From a virus, in IMG/VR virus record IMGVR_UViG_3300027896_000162, positions 1 to 29,012 of that record: DNA of 29,012 nucleotides; one strand, 5' to 3'. Under the pieces are notes generated by a model, which was not told the DNA's origin, searched no databases, and worked only from the letters and a program-made list of their open reading frames with translations. The position numbers and the translations under genes were made by a program. This document shows positions 20,807-28,309 of this stretch, in pieces; within the stretch, counting starts at the first letter, position 1, and each line of letters starts with the position of its first letter.

Positions 20807-22645
20807 ATGTCACACATTAGAATAGACAAAACAAAGGCGTTAAACAAATGGAGTCCAGTATTGGAAAATATGGGTATCCTAGACGCAGACAGACTTGATT
20901 GGATGTCAGAATATGCTGAGTTTCACTCAATAAATGAAAATGCTTACGCAAACGTATCTAATACCGCAGGTTTAGGTAACATCGTAGCTCCTTCACCATC
21001 AATCATCCCTGGTACTACAATCGGTACAAACTGGTCAAATACAGGTGTTGGTGGTTCTGGTGACTTAGGTCAAAACCTTTTACCAGTATCAATGAAAATT
21101 GCTGCTCAGACTATCGGTTTGGATTTAGTTGCTGTTAAGCCTTCTCCAGGTCCTAAGATGGACTTACTTTACATCGACTTCCAGTATGATGATTCTAACT
21201 TAGGTTCAACAGATGAAAGACCACAGATATTCAAGTTGGATTTCAGTGCAGGTTCTGCAGCTACTTACAGTCAGTTCACTACTGTTATTAATGCAGTATT
21301 GGCTACTTATTCAATCAACCTTACATCAGGTGGTTTAACTAAGAACGATGGTACTAACGCAAGAGTATTCACTACTATTAACGGTACATCATCTACAACA
21401 GTAAGTGCGCTTATGGCAGCACCTTATGCTACAGTAATCGGTGTAGCAGCTAACGCAGCTAACTCAGTTGGTGCTTACAAGTCAGTTGCATCTACAGTAG
21501 ATCCACTTACAGCAGGTACATCATTAGGAAACATAGTTGAGTTCTTAGGTTATTCAAGAATCGATGGTTACCCAATGTTTAGAGCTTTCAGACAAGCTAA
21601 CACAGCACAGACTAACTCATATCCTTACATTAACAATGCAACAGGAGCAGGTTCAGTATGGAGCTTTGACCAGACAAGAAATACATTCACATCAGTAGCT
21701 TCAATGGCTTCTCAGATAATCAGAGTTTTCGGACAAGATTTAGCTGGACAGTTCACAATATCATTGATTTCTGCTTTAGAAGATCACATCCCAGGATTTG
21801 TATCTAACTTCAGTGGTGGTGGTAAATATCCAATGGATAGAGCACAAGAAGAGAATGTTTACTCTGGACAAATCGGACCAAAGATTTCTTCTAAATCAAT
21901 CGCAGTAGGTACAATCGAAGTATCTTCAGCTCTTAGAAGGACTGAAATTGAAGACATCAAGGCTAACACAGGTATGGACATCGTTCAGAAAATGGAAAGT
22001 ATCCTTGTAAATGAATTGTCTCAAACAATTTCTAAACAAATCGTTTCAAAGATTTTTGAAATGGGTGGTATTAACAGAAACTCTGCACCTGCTTACGCTG
22101 GTACATTGACAAATATCGCTAACCAAACTATCTTCGACTTAGATACAGCTTACGTTGGTTCAGGTCCAGGTGGTGAAACTACACACGCAGTACAGAGAAA
22201 GTTGATCACTAAAATGGTTCACGCATCAAACTACCTTGCAACAGAAGGACGTGTTGGTCCAGCGCAGTTTGCTGTAACTAACGGAGCACTTGCTGCATCA
22301 TTGATGGACATAGCTGGTTACACAATTAACCCTCTTAAATCTAAAATGAACAGTTCAGGACAGCTTTATCCAGTAGGACAAATTGGTGATATTCAGATAT
22401 ATGTTGACCCATATATGAAGTATAACGATAACAGAATAGTTATTGGTAGAAAGAATAACCCAGACCAGCCAGGTATCATTTTCGTACCTTACTTAATGGC
22501 TCAGTCAATAAGCATCATTTCAGAAGCTACATTCGCACCACGTATGTTGTTAAGAAGTAGATATGCAGTTGCCGAGGTGGGTTGGTATCCGCAGAAACAG
22601 TATATGACAATAGTTGTCAACGATGCTGCACAATATCTTAACTAA
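20807..22645 (+). CDS. Major capsid protein (gp23-like)
   Basis: A 612-residue protein, longer than T4 gp23 (521). The order head protease, then capsid protein matches T4. Conserved gp23 features include the N-terminal helix LNKWSPVLENMGILDADRLD, GLGNIVAPSPSIIPGT, LLPVSMKIAAQTIGLDLVAV with KPSPGPKMDLLYIDF, KSIAVGTIEVSSALRRTEIE and the C-terminal YVDPYMKYNDNRIVIGRK / LLRSRYAVAEVGWYPQKQYM segments. The likely maturation cut is after E44 in SINE|NAYANV, which fits [LI]xE. An extra ~100-residue Ala/Thr/Ser-rich insertion (~140-240) may be a surface domain. Codon use is shifted to C-ending codons, consistent with very high expression. Confidence 0.92.
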   Translation: MSHIRIDKTKALNKWSPVLENMGILDADRLDWMSEYAEFHSINENAYANVSNTAGLGNIVAPSPSIIPGTTIGTNWSNTGVGGSGDLGQNLLPVSMKIAAQTIGLDLVAVKPSPGPKMDLLYIDFQYDDSNLGSTDERPQIFKLDFSAGSAATYSQFTTVINAVLATYSINLTSGGLTKNDGTNARVFTTINGTSSTTVSALMAAPYATVIGVAANAANSVGAYKSVASTVDPLTAGTSLGNIVEFLGYSRIDGYPMFRAFRQANTAQTNSYPYINNATGAGSVWSFDQTRNTFTSVASMASQIIRVFGQDLAGQFTISLISALEDHIPGFVSNFSGGGKYPMDRAQEENVYSGQIGPKISSKSIAVGTIEVSSALRRTEIEDIKANTGMDIVQKMESILVNELSQTISKQIVSKIFEMGGINRNSAPAYAGTLTNIANQTIFDLDTAYVGSGPGGETTHAVQRKLITKMVHASNYLATEGRVGPAQFAVTNGALAASLMDIAGYTINPLKSKMNSSGQLYPVGQIGDIQIYVDPYMKYNDNRIVIGRKNNPDQPGIIFVPYLMAQSISIISEATFAPRMLLRSRYAVAEVGWYPQKQYMTIVVNDAAQYLN

Positions 22646-22658
22646 TAAAAAGTTAAAT

Positions 22659-22700
22659 ATAATTAAAAAAGTTCTCCTTGTGGGAACTTTTTTAATTATA
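22659..22700. terminator. Terminator after the capsid gene
   Basis: AATTAAAAAAGTTC-stem, TCCTTGTGG loop region and GAACTTTTTTAATT. Confidence 0.85.
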
Positions 22701-22708
22701 TCTATATC

Positions 22709-23431
22709 ATGAATATGAAGGAATATTACGTTTATGCTATATTAGATCCAAGAAACAAAAAGGAAATTATATTCAAGAATTACAAATTTGAGTTTGTTCC
22801 TTTTTATATTGGATATGGTAAAAATAACCGAATAAATGAACATCTAAATCATAAAAGAGAATTAACCAGAAAATGTCATAAATCTAGTATGATTATATCT
22901 TTACTTAATATCGGATTAACACCAATATTATTTAAGATTGAGGAAAATCTATCGTTTGAAGAAGCTAATAATTTGGAAATTGAATTAATTAATATAATTG
23001 GTAGATTAGATAAAAATACAGGTATATTAACTAACCACACAGATGGTGGAATGGGAACAAAAAATAAAATTTTATCACAAGAATCCAAAGATAAAATGTC
23101 AGCTTCGCATATTGGTATTCTACATACAGATGAATCAAAATTAAAAATGAGATTAAATAGATTAGGAACAAAAATGTCTGATAAAACAAAAGACAAATTA
23201 TCTATAAGTAAATCAGGGAAAAGAAACGCTTTTTATGGTAAACATCATAATTTAGACACCTTATCCACTTGTAAGAAAGTTTATCAATTGGATAGAATTA
23301 CGGGTGAGATTATTAAGCAGTATCCGTCTGTTATGGAAGCAGAAAGGGTGAATAATTTTAAGCATATACATGATGTGTGTAATGGTAAAAGAAAATCATC
23401 AGGTGGATTTAACTGGAAATATGTTAATTAA
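22709..23431 (+). CDS. GIY-YIG homing endonuclease with NUMOD3 and NUMOD1-like domains
   Basis: A 240-residue protein. The GIY-YIG domain is at ~1-112: YYVYAILDPRNKKEIIFKNY, FVPFYIGYGKNNRINEHLNH, E in LSFEEANNLEIELINIIGRL, and THTDGGMGT-like closure (here NHTDGGMGT). Two NUMOD3-like segments follow (SQESKDKMSASHIGI and SDKTKDKLSISKSGKRNAFY), then a NUMOD1-like repeat (KKVYQLDRITGEIIKQYPSV to GGFNWKY). It is a free-standing selfish endonuclease directly after the capsid gene terminator. Its 3' end overlaps the converging 23424 gene by 8 bases, an insertion-like junction. Confidence 0.85.
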   Translation: MNMKEYYVYAILDPRNKKEIIFKNYKFEFVPFYIGYGKNNRINEHLNHKRELTRKCHKSSMIISLLNIGLTPILFKIEENLSFEEANNLEIELINIIGRLDKNTGILTNHTDGGMGTKNKILSQESKDKMSASHIGILHTDESKLKMRLNRLGTKMSDKTKDKLSISKSGKRNAFYGKHHNLDTLSTCKKVYQLDRITGEIIKQYPSVMEAERVNNFKHIHDVCNGKRKSSGGFNWKYVN

Positions 23432-23777
23432 CCTTATCTCTCCAGCGTATCATGCTAAATTGGCTTATTTGCCTTGGAAAATTACACCAACCATCTACTT
23501 TATTATGTGAAGCCATTTTCTTAAAAAAAGCAAATGCTAATGGATCATGGTTGTCGTTTTCCATTTCACCAATAATACGTGCTTGTTGTTCATCTATATC
23601 TTCGTCCACATATGTATAGATAACTTTTAATCTACCATTTGATTCTTCGTAGTTTATATCAGTTATTTTCCTTCTAGGAACTATACGTTTACTAGTAACT
23701 ATATCATCAATTTCATATATAGGTTTTTCTCTACTAACTTCCTCATTAAATACCACATATTCTTTTAAGTATACCAT
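23424..23777 (-). CDS. Unknown acidic protein with leader-like N-terminus
   Basis: A 117-residue protein. It starts MVYLKEYVVFNEE, which resembles but does not exactly match the shared MKYLKxFNE leader. The remainder (ISRFSMI-like end, here RQISQFSMIRWRDKVN) has no recognised family. The segment PLAFAFFKKMASHNKVDGWC contains a small hydrophobic helix. It shares the symmetrical promoter region 23784-23819 with the kinase-like gene on the other strand, which suggests that the two are expressed together. Confidence 0.5.
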   Translation of the reverse strand: MVYLKEYVVFNEEVSREKPIYEIDDIVTSKRIVPRRKITDINYEESNGRLKVIYTYVDEDIDEQQARIIGEMENDNHDPLAFAFFKKMASHNKVDGWCNFPRQISQFSMIRWRDKVN

Positions 23778-23783
23778 AATACA

Positions 23784-23819
23784 AGTATATATAAAATTAA
23801 AATTAATTTTATATATACT
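23784..23819. promoter_or_regulatory. Perfect inverted repeat acting as divergent promoter
   Basis: Two 17-base arms, AGTATATATAAAATTAA and its exact complement, around a 2-base centre. It ends six bases before the minus-strand ATG (23777) and three bases before the plus-strand ATG (23823). The outward arms carry TATATATA in T4-late-like position, implying leaderless mRNAs both ways. Confidence 0.55.
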
Positions 23820-23822
23820 TTA

Positions 23823-24488
23823 ATGAAATACCTAAAAAGATTTAATGAAGATATTGAAAGTATTTATCCTTATTTTAAGGCAGATACATTAAAGACATTA
23901 AATACCTTCAAAAAAAGGGAAAAATATTGTAATGATACGTTGAAAAGAATAAGTTCTGGATCTTCCAGAGCAGTTTATCAATTAAATGATACAATGGTTC
24001 TTAAATTGGCTAAAAATACTAAAGGGTTGGAACAAAATTGTAATGAACAAGAAGAATGGTTACAAAAACAATATGGAGCTATTTTAACTAAATTTTACTA
24101 TAAATATTATGATGAAACATTAGATGATTATATATGGATAATTTCCGAATATGCCAAAGGAATAACTAAACAAAGATTTCAGGAAATTATTGGAGTACCT
24201 TTTGATGATTATGTTCATTATATAAGTGAAAGATACTATGGTAACAGAGGCAACAGTGCCCTTGCTAAGACACATAAAAATTATTTATCACCAGAAATTA
24301 TTAAATCAATAGAGGCAGAATACGATAGAGACAATTTTATTGAAACTGTATGTGGTATTATCGCAGATAATGATTTACATGTTGGTGATTTATCCAGAAT
24401 TGGTAGTTATGGTGAAGTTATAAGAGAGGGTTATCCCACTGTAGTTATTAGAGATTATGGTGCAACTGATGGTTATTTTGAAAAATAA
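23823..24488 (+). CDS. Protein-kinase-like protein with head-targeting-like leader
   Basis: A 221-residue protein starting MKYLKRFNEDIE. Kinase-fold marks are a Gly/Ser loop (RISSGSSRAVYQL, 42-54), VLKLAKN with K61 as the candidate ATP lysine, a following Glu-rich helix, the WIISEYA hinge-like strand, NDLHVGDLS, and VVIRDYG (D211-Y-G) in the place of DFG. The family, small kinase-like proteins in phages of many hosts, has no proven substrate known to me. With the leader it may be carried in the head and injected, as some T4-type effectors are. The ATG lies three bases after an inverted repeat promoter. Confidence 0.55.
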   Translation: MKYLKRFNEDIESIYPYFKADTLKTLNTFKKREKYCNDTLKRISSGSSRAVYQLNDTMVLKLAKNTKGLEQNCNEQEEWLQKQYGAILTKFYYKYYDETLDDYIWIISEYAKGITKQRFQEIIGVPFDDYVHYISERYYGNRGNSALAKTHKNYLSPEIIKSIEAEYDRDNFIETVCGIIADNDLHVGDLSRIGSYGEVIREGYPTVVIRDYGATDGYFEK

Positions 24489-24500
24489 TTTAATATATAA
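24489..24500 (+). promoter_or_regulatory. Putative late promoter box TTTAATATATAA
   Basis: Exact box, 15 bases before the ATG at 24516. Confidence 0.6.
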
Positions 24501-24515
24501 TAAAAACAAATTAAG

Positions 24516-24917
24516 ATGGCTGTACCGTATTTACATATAAACTCAATGTCCTATACTTCTAGTGTAGTAACTATAAATTTAGACTATTCTTATTTAAGAG
24601 GTGGTGGATCATTCAGTATAGATGGATTTTCACAATCATTGTATTATTCTGCAACTAATTCATATGGTTCCAGAATTACTACTACATATTCTATTGGATT
24701 ATCAGCATCTACTACATATAATTTAGTATTTTCTTTTATAAAAGGACCTATGATAAATTATCCGTTAAATCAGCCTAGTATTACTGGTGTAACACAAGGA
24801 TCATATGCAGTTGGTGGATATGCTTATAATATCGGATTTCAACCAGTATCACCGGTTGTTATAGTTTATGAAACAAATAGACAATTATTAAAATATACTT
24901 TTACAACTACCTCTTAA
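24516..24917 (+). CDS. Beta-rich structural protein, paralog 1
   Basis: A 133-residue protein of Ser/Thr/Tyr/Gly-rich beta strands. Its N-terminus (PYLHINSMSYTSSVVTINLD, then LRGGGSFSIDGFSQSLYY) is closely matched by the next gene (PYININSASYACPTLSLNMT, LRGGGTMSITGFSNSISFY). The two are paralogs sharing an N-terminal domain of about 50 residues with different C-termini. Such composition is usual for phage head decoration, fibre or adhesin proteins, but no family is recognised. It has its own late box and A-rich leader. Confidence 0.55.
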   Translation: MAVPYLHINSMSYTSSVVTINLDYSYLRGGGSFSIDGFSQSLYYSATNSYGSRITTTYSIGLSASTTYNLVFSFIKGPMINYPLNQPSITGVTQGSYAVGGYAYNIGFQPVSPVVIVYETNRQLLKYTFTTTS

Positions 24918-24958
24918 ATTAAAAATAAACGAAGGTTTAATAAAAACCAATATTAAAA

Positions 24959-24970
24959 CTTAATATATAA
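24959..24970 (+). promoter_or_regulatory. Putative late promoter box CTTAATATATAA
   Basis: Box 22 bases before the ATG at 24993. Confidence 0.55.
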
Positions 24971-24992
24971 ATTATAAAATTAAAAAATAAAT

Positions 24993-25622
24993 ATGTCAAG
25001 ACCTTATATCAATATCAATTCTGCTAGTTATGCATGCCCAACTTTAAGCCTAAATATGACTTTCTATAAGTTAAGAGGTGGTGGAACAATGTCCATAACA
25101 GGATTTTCCAATTCTATTTCTTTTTATGAGAATCACAGCAATTCGGATGGTGTTGTAGGTTTGTCTTATGAAATAAATACAGTTACTACTGGTTCATTAG
25201 GAACTTCATCGACTACTACATTCACACAACCAACATTGGTAGTTACGTATGGTGGTACAGTTTCGACAACAACTAACGTAGCTTATCAGCTACAAGGACA
25301 GTATATAACTGCTGTATCTGGAGTTACTGCTGTTGGTCCAACATTGTCTGTTTATCTTTCATCTTTGGTATCTGCTTTCTCATTCACAGGTAGTAATTTA
25401 GGATTCTCTGCTGTTGCTAATGCAACTAAAATAACATTTACTGCTCCTACCAATACAGGTAACCAATACAATGGATACACAGTAAGTGGTCCAATAGCAA
25501 TTGGTGCTTCATCATTCACATATTCAACAGGTAATTTGTTCGCTGGTGGTGCAAATACATATGCTTTGGTATTAACTTATCCTAAATTAGGTGGATATGA
25601 TACATTATCATTCACTGTATAA
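24993..25622 (+). CDS. Beta-rich structural protein, paralog 2
   Basis: A 209-residue protein sharing its first ~50 residues with the preceding gene. The longer C-terminal part is a Thr/Gly/Val/Ser-rich beta domain (VVTYGGTVSTTTNVAYQLQG, FTGSNLGFSAVANATKITFT), much like Ig-like or tail-fibre-type modules. The shared N-terminus may be an attachment domain with different displayed tips. A strong terminator follows at 25639. No enzymatic motif is seen. Confidence 0.55.
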   Translation: MSRPYININSASYACPTLSLNMTFYKLRGGGTMSITGFSNSISFYENHSNSDGVVGLSYEINTVTTGSLGTSSTTTFTQPTLVVTYGGTVSTTTNVAYQLQGQYITAVSGVTAVGPTLSVYLSSLVSAFSFTGSNLGFSAVANATKITFTAPTNTGNQYNGYTVSGPIAIGASSFTYSTGNLFAGGANTYALVLTYPKLGGYDTLSFTV

Positions 25623-25638
25623 TAACTAATATAAAATT

Positions 25639-25670
25639 AAAAAACCTTCTCTGATAAGAGAAGGTTTTTT
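25639..25670. terminator. Terminator after the paralog pair
   Basis: AAAAAACCTTCTCT-GATA-AGAGAAGGTTTTTT. Confidence 0.85.
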
Positions 25671-25681
25671 AAGTAAATATA

Positions 25682-25693
25682 TTTAATATATAA
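25682..25693 (+). promoter_or_regulatory. Putative late promoter box TTTAATATATAA
   Basis: Exact box, 18 bases before the ATG at 25712. Confidence 0.6.
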
Positions 25694-25711
25694 TAAAAAT
25701 CGTTAAAACAC

Positions 25712-26203
25712 ATGAAATATATAAAAATATTTGAAAATGCGCCTGTTATAGGTAATAGTATGGTTCAATTTACTTCTAAAAACGAAAAATTAGATCAGGT
25801 TAGAAATGAAATTAATGCTATGCTATCTAGTATGTCTGATAAACAAATTGGTTATAACTACGCTACGGGTAGCAAAGGAATATATTTTACTAATGCTGCG
25901 GGTGAATTAGTAGACGAAAGTGGATATGGTTGTACTACATATAGTGAATTATTATCAAATCTAGAGTCTATATTATATACTATTAAGAATATTAATAATC
26001 CAATGGGAACAACAGAAGCTCCAATAGAAGTTTTGCCTGCTGAACAGCCTACTAATGATATAGTACCTGCTCCACAACCTCCTCAACCACAGATTCCAGA
26101 GGCAGTACCTACTGCAGGACCGGTTGCACAGGGACCGAGATTGCCTCAAGCACAAGAAGAACTTTCTGTTTCTAGTTTTGAAAGTTTCAGGAAATCACTC
26201 TAA
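25712..26203 (+). CDS. Pro/Gln-rich protein with head-targeting-like leader
   Basis: A 163-residue protein starting MKYIKIFENAP, where IFE|N fits the [LI]xE cleavage rule. A small domain (about 20-95) contains NEINAMLSSMSDKQIGYNYA and the ring-like ESGYGCTTYSELLSNLESIL. Residues ~100-150 are a Pro/Gln/Ala/Val tract. The last residues, SVSSFESFRKSL, again show an F-E-S-F pattern. The build parallels the 3404 protein: leader, small folded part, low-complexity tail. Function unknown. Confidence 0.5.
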   Translation: MKYIKIFENAPVIGNSMVQFTSKNEKLDQVRNEINAMLSSMSDKQIGYNYATGSKGIYFTNAAGELVDESGYGCTTYSELLSNLESILYTIKNINNPMGTTEAPIEVLPAEQPTNDIVPAPQPPQPQIPEAVPTAGPVAQGPRLPQAQEELSVSSFESFRKSL

Positions 26204-26524
26204 GATTTTATCTATCCTTATTTGACGAAGCCAAGGTTTGGCGGACTTTAGTAAGAAATCATATACTCTATGTTGAGAATTATTATGTGTATTTGATCTA
26301 GATGTGATAAATACTGGCTGTATATCGGTATTAAATAAATACGAATAATCTATATCAGTTACAAAAGCTCCTTTATTTACTCTATTCATGTATATTTTTT
26401 CATGGGTAGAGTAACTTATATAACCCCATTTAGGTTTTACTTTCTCTTTCTTGATTTCTTTAACCCAATTAAGTGAATAATCACCTGTTATGCCAGATAC
26501 AGTATAATTTATCTTCAATATCAT
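26195..26524 (-). CDS. Unknown protein of the 2H phosphoesterase operon
   Basis: A 109-residue basic protein, no recognised family. It is rich in Tyr, Lys and Ser and appears to be beta-rich (KINYTVSGITGDYSLNWVKE, then PKWGYISYSTHEKIYM). Its ATG overlaps the stop of the 2H phosphoesterase gene by four bases, so the two are translationally coupled and probably share the host-like promoter at 27185. Its 3' end overlaps the convergent 25712 gene by nine bases. Confidence 0.5.
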   Translation of the reverse strand: MILKINYTVSGITGDYSLNWVKEIKKEKVKPKWGYISYSTHEKIYMNRVNKGAFVTDIDYSYLFNTDIQPVFITSRSNTHNNSQHRVYDFLLKSAKPWLRQIRIDKILE

Positions 26525-27153
26525 TTTATAACTTGGTTTTTAATAGAAGTATAACTACCATTTCGGTAGAATACTTCCTTTTTGTTATATACAAAATTAT
26601 CTTGTGTTAAATCCGTCTTTATAGGTACGGCTTTACTGAAATCTACGACACTATGTTTAGATAAATCTTTCCGTGGTTCACTACTTAGTATCTTATGTTT
26701 CTTAATTAGCCCATAAACGTATTCTGAGTGCCCTAAATTCAATTCATTTACATATCCAATAGTCATATGAAACCCAAAATAGGGTTCTTTGGTAAGTCCC
26801 AAACTCTGTCTAATCAACTCTGCTTCAGGACAATGCACTCTTAACCACCAGTGTTTAGTATTTGTTCTTGGTTCTAATTCGTAATAGAAAATTATTTCTT
26901 TATTTTCGAATAATTTAGAAGCTTCCTCAAACATTTCAGTATTAACTCTATCTGATATTATTGTAATATGCGCGCCTCTTAATACATTTTTAACAAAATT
27001 AAGTCCAAATCTATTTGTTAGAAACCAGGCATAGTATTCATCAAGATCACATTTTAATGTAATCATTGCAACTTTTTTCCAATCTTGGACTTCGTGTTTT
27101 TTAGTTTTATTTTCAGGCTGAAATTTAAGTCTGCCTTTCATTTTTATAACCAT
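26521..27153 (-). CDS. 2H phosphoesterase (RNA-repair or Acb1-type)
   Basis: A 210-residue protein with the two His-x-Thr motifs of the 2H phosphoesterase superfamily: GAHITII (H62, T64) and GFHMTIGY (H129, T131), about 65 residues apart. Members hydrolyse 2',3'-cyclic phosphates in RNA or cyclic nucleotides. T4 Acb1, which destroys CBASS signalling nucleotides, is a 2H protein; others act in tRNA repair. Which substrate applies is not visible. The related host-like promoter shared with the HAD phosphatase gene suggests early expression, when anti-defence functions are needed. The start could instead be Met5 (27141). Confidence 0.7.
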   Translation of the reverse strand: MVIKMKGRLKFQPENKTKKHEVQDWKKVAMITLKCDLDEYYAWFLTNRFGLNFVKNVLRGAHITIISDRVNTEMFEEASKLFENKEIIFYYELEPRTNTKHWWLRVHCPEAELIRQSLGLTKEPYFGFHMTIGYVNELNLGHSEYVYGLIKKHKILSSEPRKDLSKHSVVDFSKAVPIKTDLTQDNFVYNKKEVFYRNGSYTSIKNQVIK

Positions 27154-27184
27154 TTCAGATTGTTCGTTTGTTTAATAAGAGTTA

Positions 27185-27216
27185 CAAAGATACGACTTTT
27201 TATTGAAAATAAGAAA
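27185..27216 (-). promoter_or_regulatory. Host-like promoter for the 2H phosphoesterase operon
   Basis: On the minus strand, TATCTTTG (27192-27185) fits TAnnTTTG. The upstream element is TTTC (27216-27213) rather than TTTG, 20 bases away. The CAAAGATACGA block is shared with the HAD-gene promoter at 2298. Confidence 0.6.
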
Positions 27217-27236
27217 TAATATTTTTAATAATTTAT

Positions 27237-27248
27237 TTTAATATATAT
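27237..27248 (+). promoter_or_regulatory. Putative late promoter box TTTAATATATAT
   Basis: Near-exact box, 22 bases before the ATG at 27271. It is divergent from the host-like promoter at 27185, the same arrangement as at 2284/2298. Confidence 0.5.
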
Positions 27249-27270
27249 TCTTACAAAAAAAATAAGAAAT

Positions 27271-27453
27271 ATGGAAAATTTAATTAAAAACACGAATAAT
27301 TTAGCAAAGGAAGATATTGCTGCTTTAAGAGAAAAATTTATTACAGAATATTCACGTAATAAAGGATGGAATTGTACAAAATTAACACCTAACCAAATGA
27401 TTGAAATTGTAGAACAATCAGGTTATAGGAGTCCGGGAATCATATTGGGATAA
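27271..27453 (+). CDS. Small conserved-type hypothetical protein
   Basis: A 60-residue protein. FITEYSRNKGWNCTKLTPNQ, then MIEIVEQSGYRSPGIILG gives a pattern (KGWN..[KQ]LT..Q...I..Q.GY..PG.I.G) that I associate with short helical phage proteins of unknown role. It has an A-rich leader with AAATATG at the start and sits 46 bases before the glycosyltransferase gene. Confidence 0.6.
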   Translation: MENLIKNTNNLAKEDIAALREKFITEYSRNKGWNCTKLTPNQMIEIVEQSGYRSPGIILG

Positions 27454-27499
27454 TAACTTGAAACTTTTGTATTTTTATTTGTATAAAAATAAAAATCGA

Positions 27500-28270
27500 A
27501 TGGATTTACAAAATATTCCTAAAATAACATATGTTATTGCATACAAACACAAACCAGATAGACTAGCTAATTTAAGAAGAGTACTAGAATGGTTAGCCCC
27601 CTTTCAGGGCTTGGAAATTGTTCTTGTTGAGCAAGATTCCGTATCAAAAATATCAGAATTGAATTTAAGATTAAAGCACATCTTTATTAAGAGCGATATG
27701 CCTTTTAATAAAGCATGGGCTTTTAATGTTGCTACTAAATACATAACAACACCAGTAATTATATTTGGCGATTCGGATTTAATAATGAATCCAAATGATT
27801 TTATACGTTGTGTGCAATTATTAGACAATTATGATGTTGTTAATCCTTATAATTCAGTTATAGATTTAACTGCTCAAGAATCACAGATGGATATTAATTC
27901 TATTCTTAATATCAATAGAATTGGTCGTGGAGATGCAGCAGATGATATTCAAAAAGTACCATTGTGTGGTGGTATAATTATGTTTAAGAAAGAAGCTTTA
28001 ATTAAAATTGGTGGATGGAATGAAGACTTTATAGGATGGGGAGCGGAAGATGATATGCAATCACTAAAAGTAAAAATGTTACTAACTTATACTACAATTC
28101 CAAGTAAATGTTATCATTTATATCATGAAAAGGCACAACTTGATATGAAATTGTATAAAAGGAATTTAGACATTTTTAATCATTTTAAGAATGTGAATAG
28201 TGATCAAATGCAAAATCACATAAACATGTCACTGCCTAAAATTGGCGCCATAAATAAATACACAGTATAA
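27500..28270 (+). CDS. Glycosyltransferase, GT-A fold with GT7-type C-terminus
   Basis: A 256-residue protein from the ATG at 27500. The N-terminal strand ITYVIAYKHKPDRLANLRRV starts a GT-A nucleotide-sugar domain. The DxD-type motif is FGDSDLIM. The segment CGGIIMFKKEALIKIGGWNE, then DFIGWGAEDDM, is the galactosyltransferase C-terminal (Glyco_transf_7C) signature, which binds acceptor and metal. It should transfer a sugar from a nucleotide-sugar to a glycan, protein or modified base. In phages this may decorate virion proteins or DNA. A TTG at 27458 would add 14 residues, but the ATG has the A-rich leader. A terminator follows. Confidence 0.8.
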   Translation: MDLQNIPKITYVIAYKHKPDRLANLRRVLEWLAPFQGLEIVLVEQDSVSKISELNLRLKHIFIKSDMPFNKAWAFNVATKYITTPVIIFGDSDLIMNPNDFIRCVQLLDNYDVVNPYNSVIDLTAQESQMDINSILNINRIGRGDAADDIQKVPLCGGIIMFKKEALIKIGGWNEDFIGWGAEDDMQSLKVKMLLTYTTIPSKCYHLYHEKAQLDMKLYKRNLDIFNHFKNVNSDQMQNHINMSLPKIGAINKYTV

Positions 28271-28271
28271 T

Positions 28272-28308
28272 AAAAAAAAGGAAGCAAATTTGCTTCCTTT
28301 TTTTTTTT
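28272..28308. terminator. Bidirectional terminator
   Basis: AAAAAAAAGGAAGCAAA and complementary TTTGCTTCCTTTTTTTT, between the convergent 27500 and 28738 genes. Confidence 0.85.
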
Positions 28309-28309
28309 A

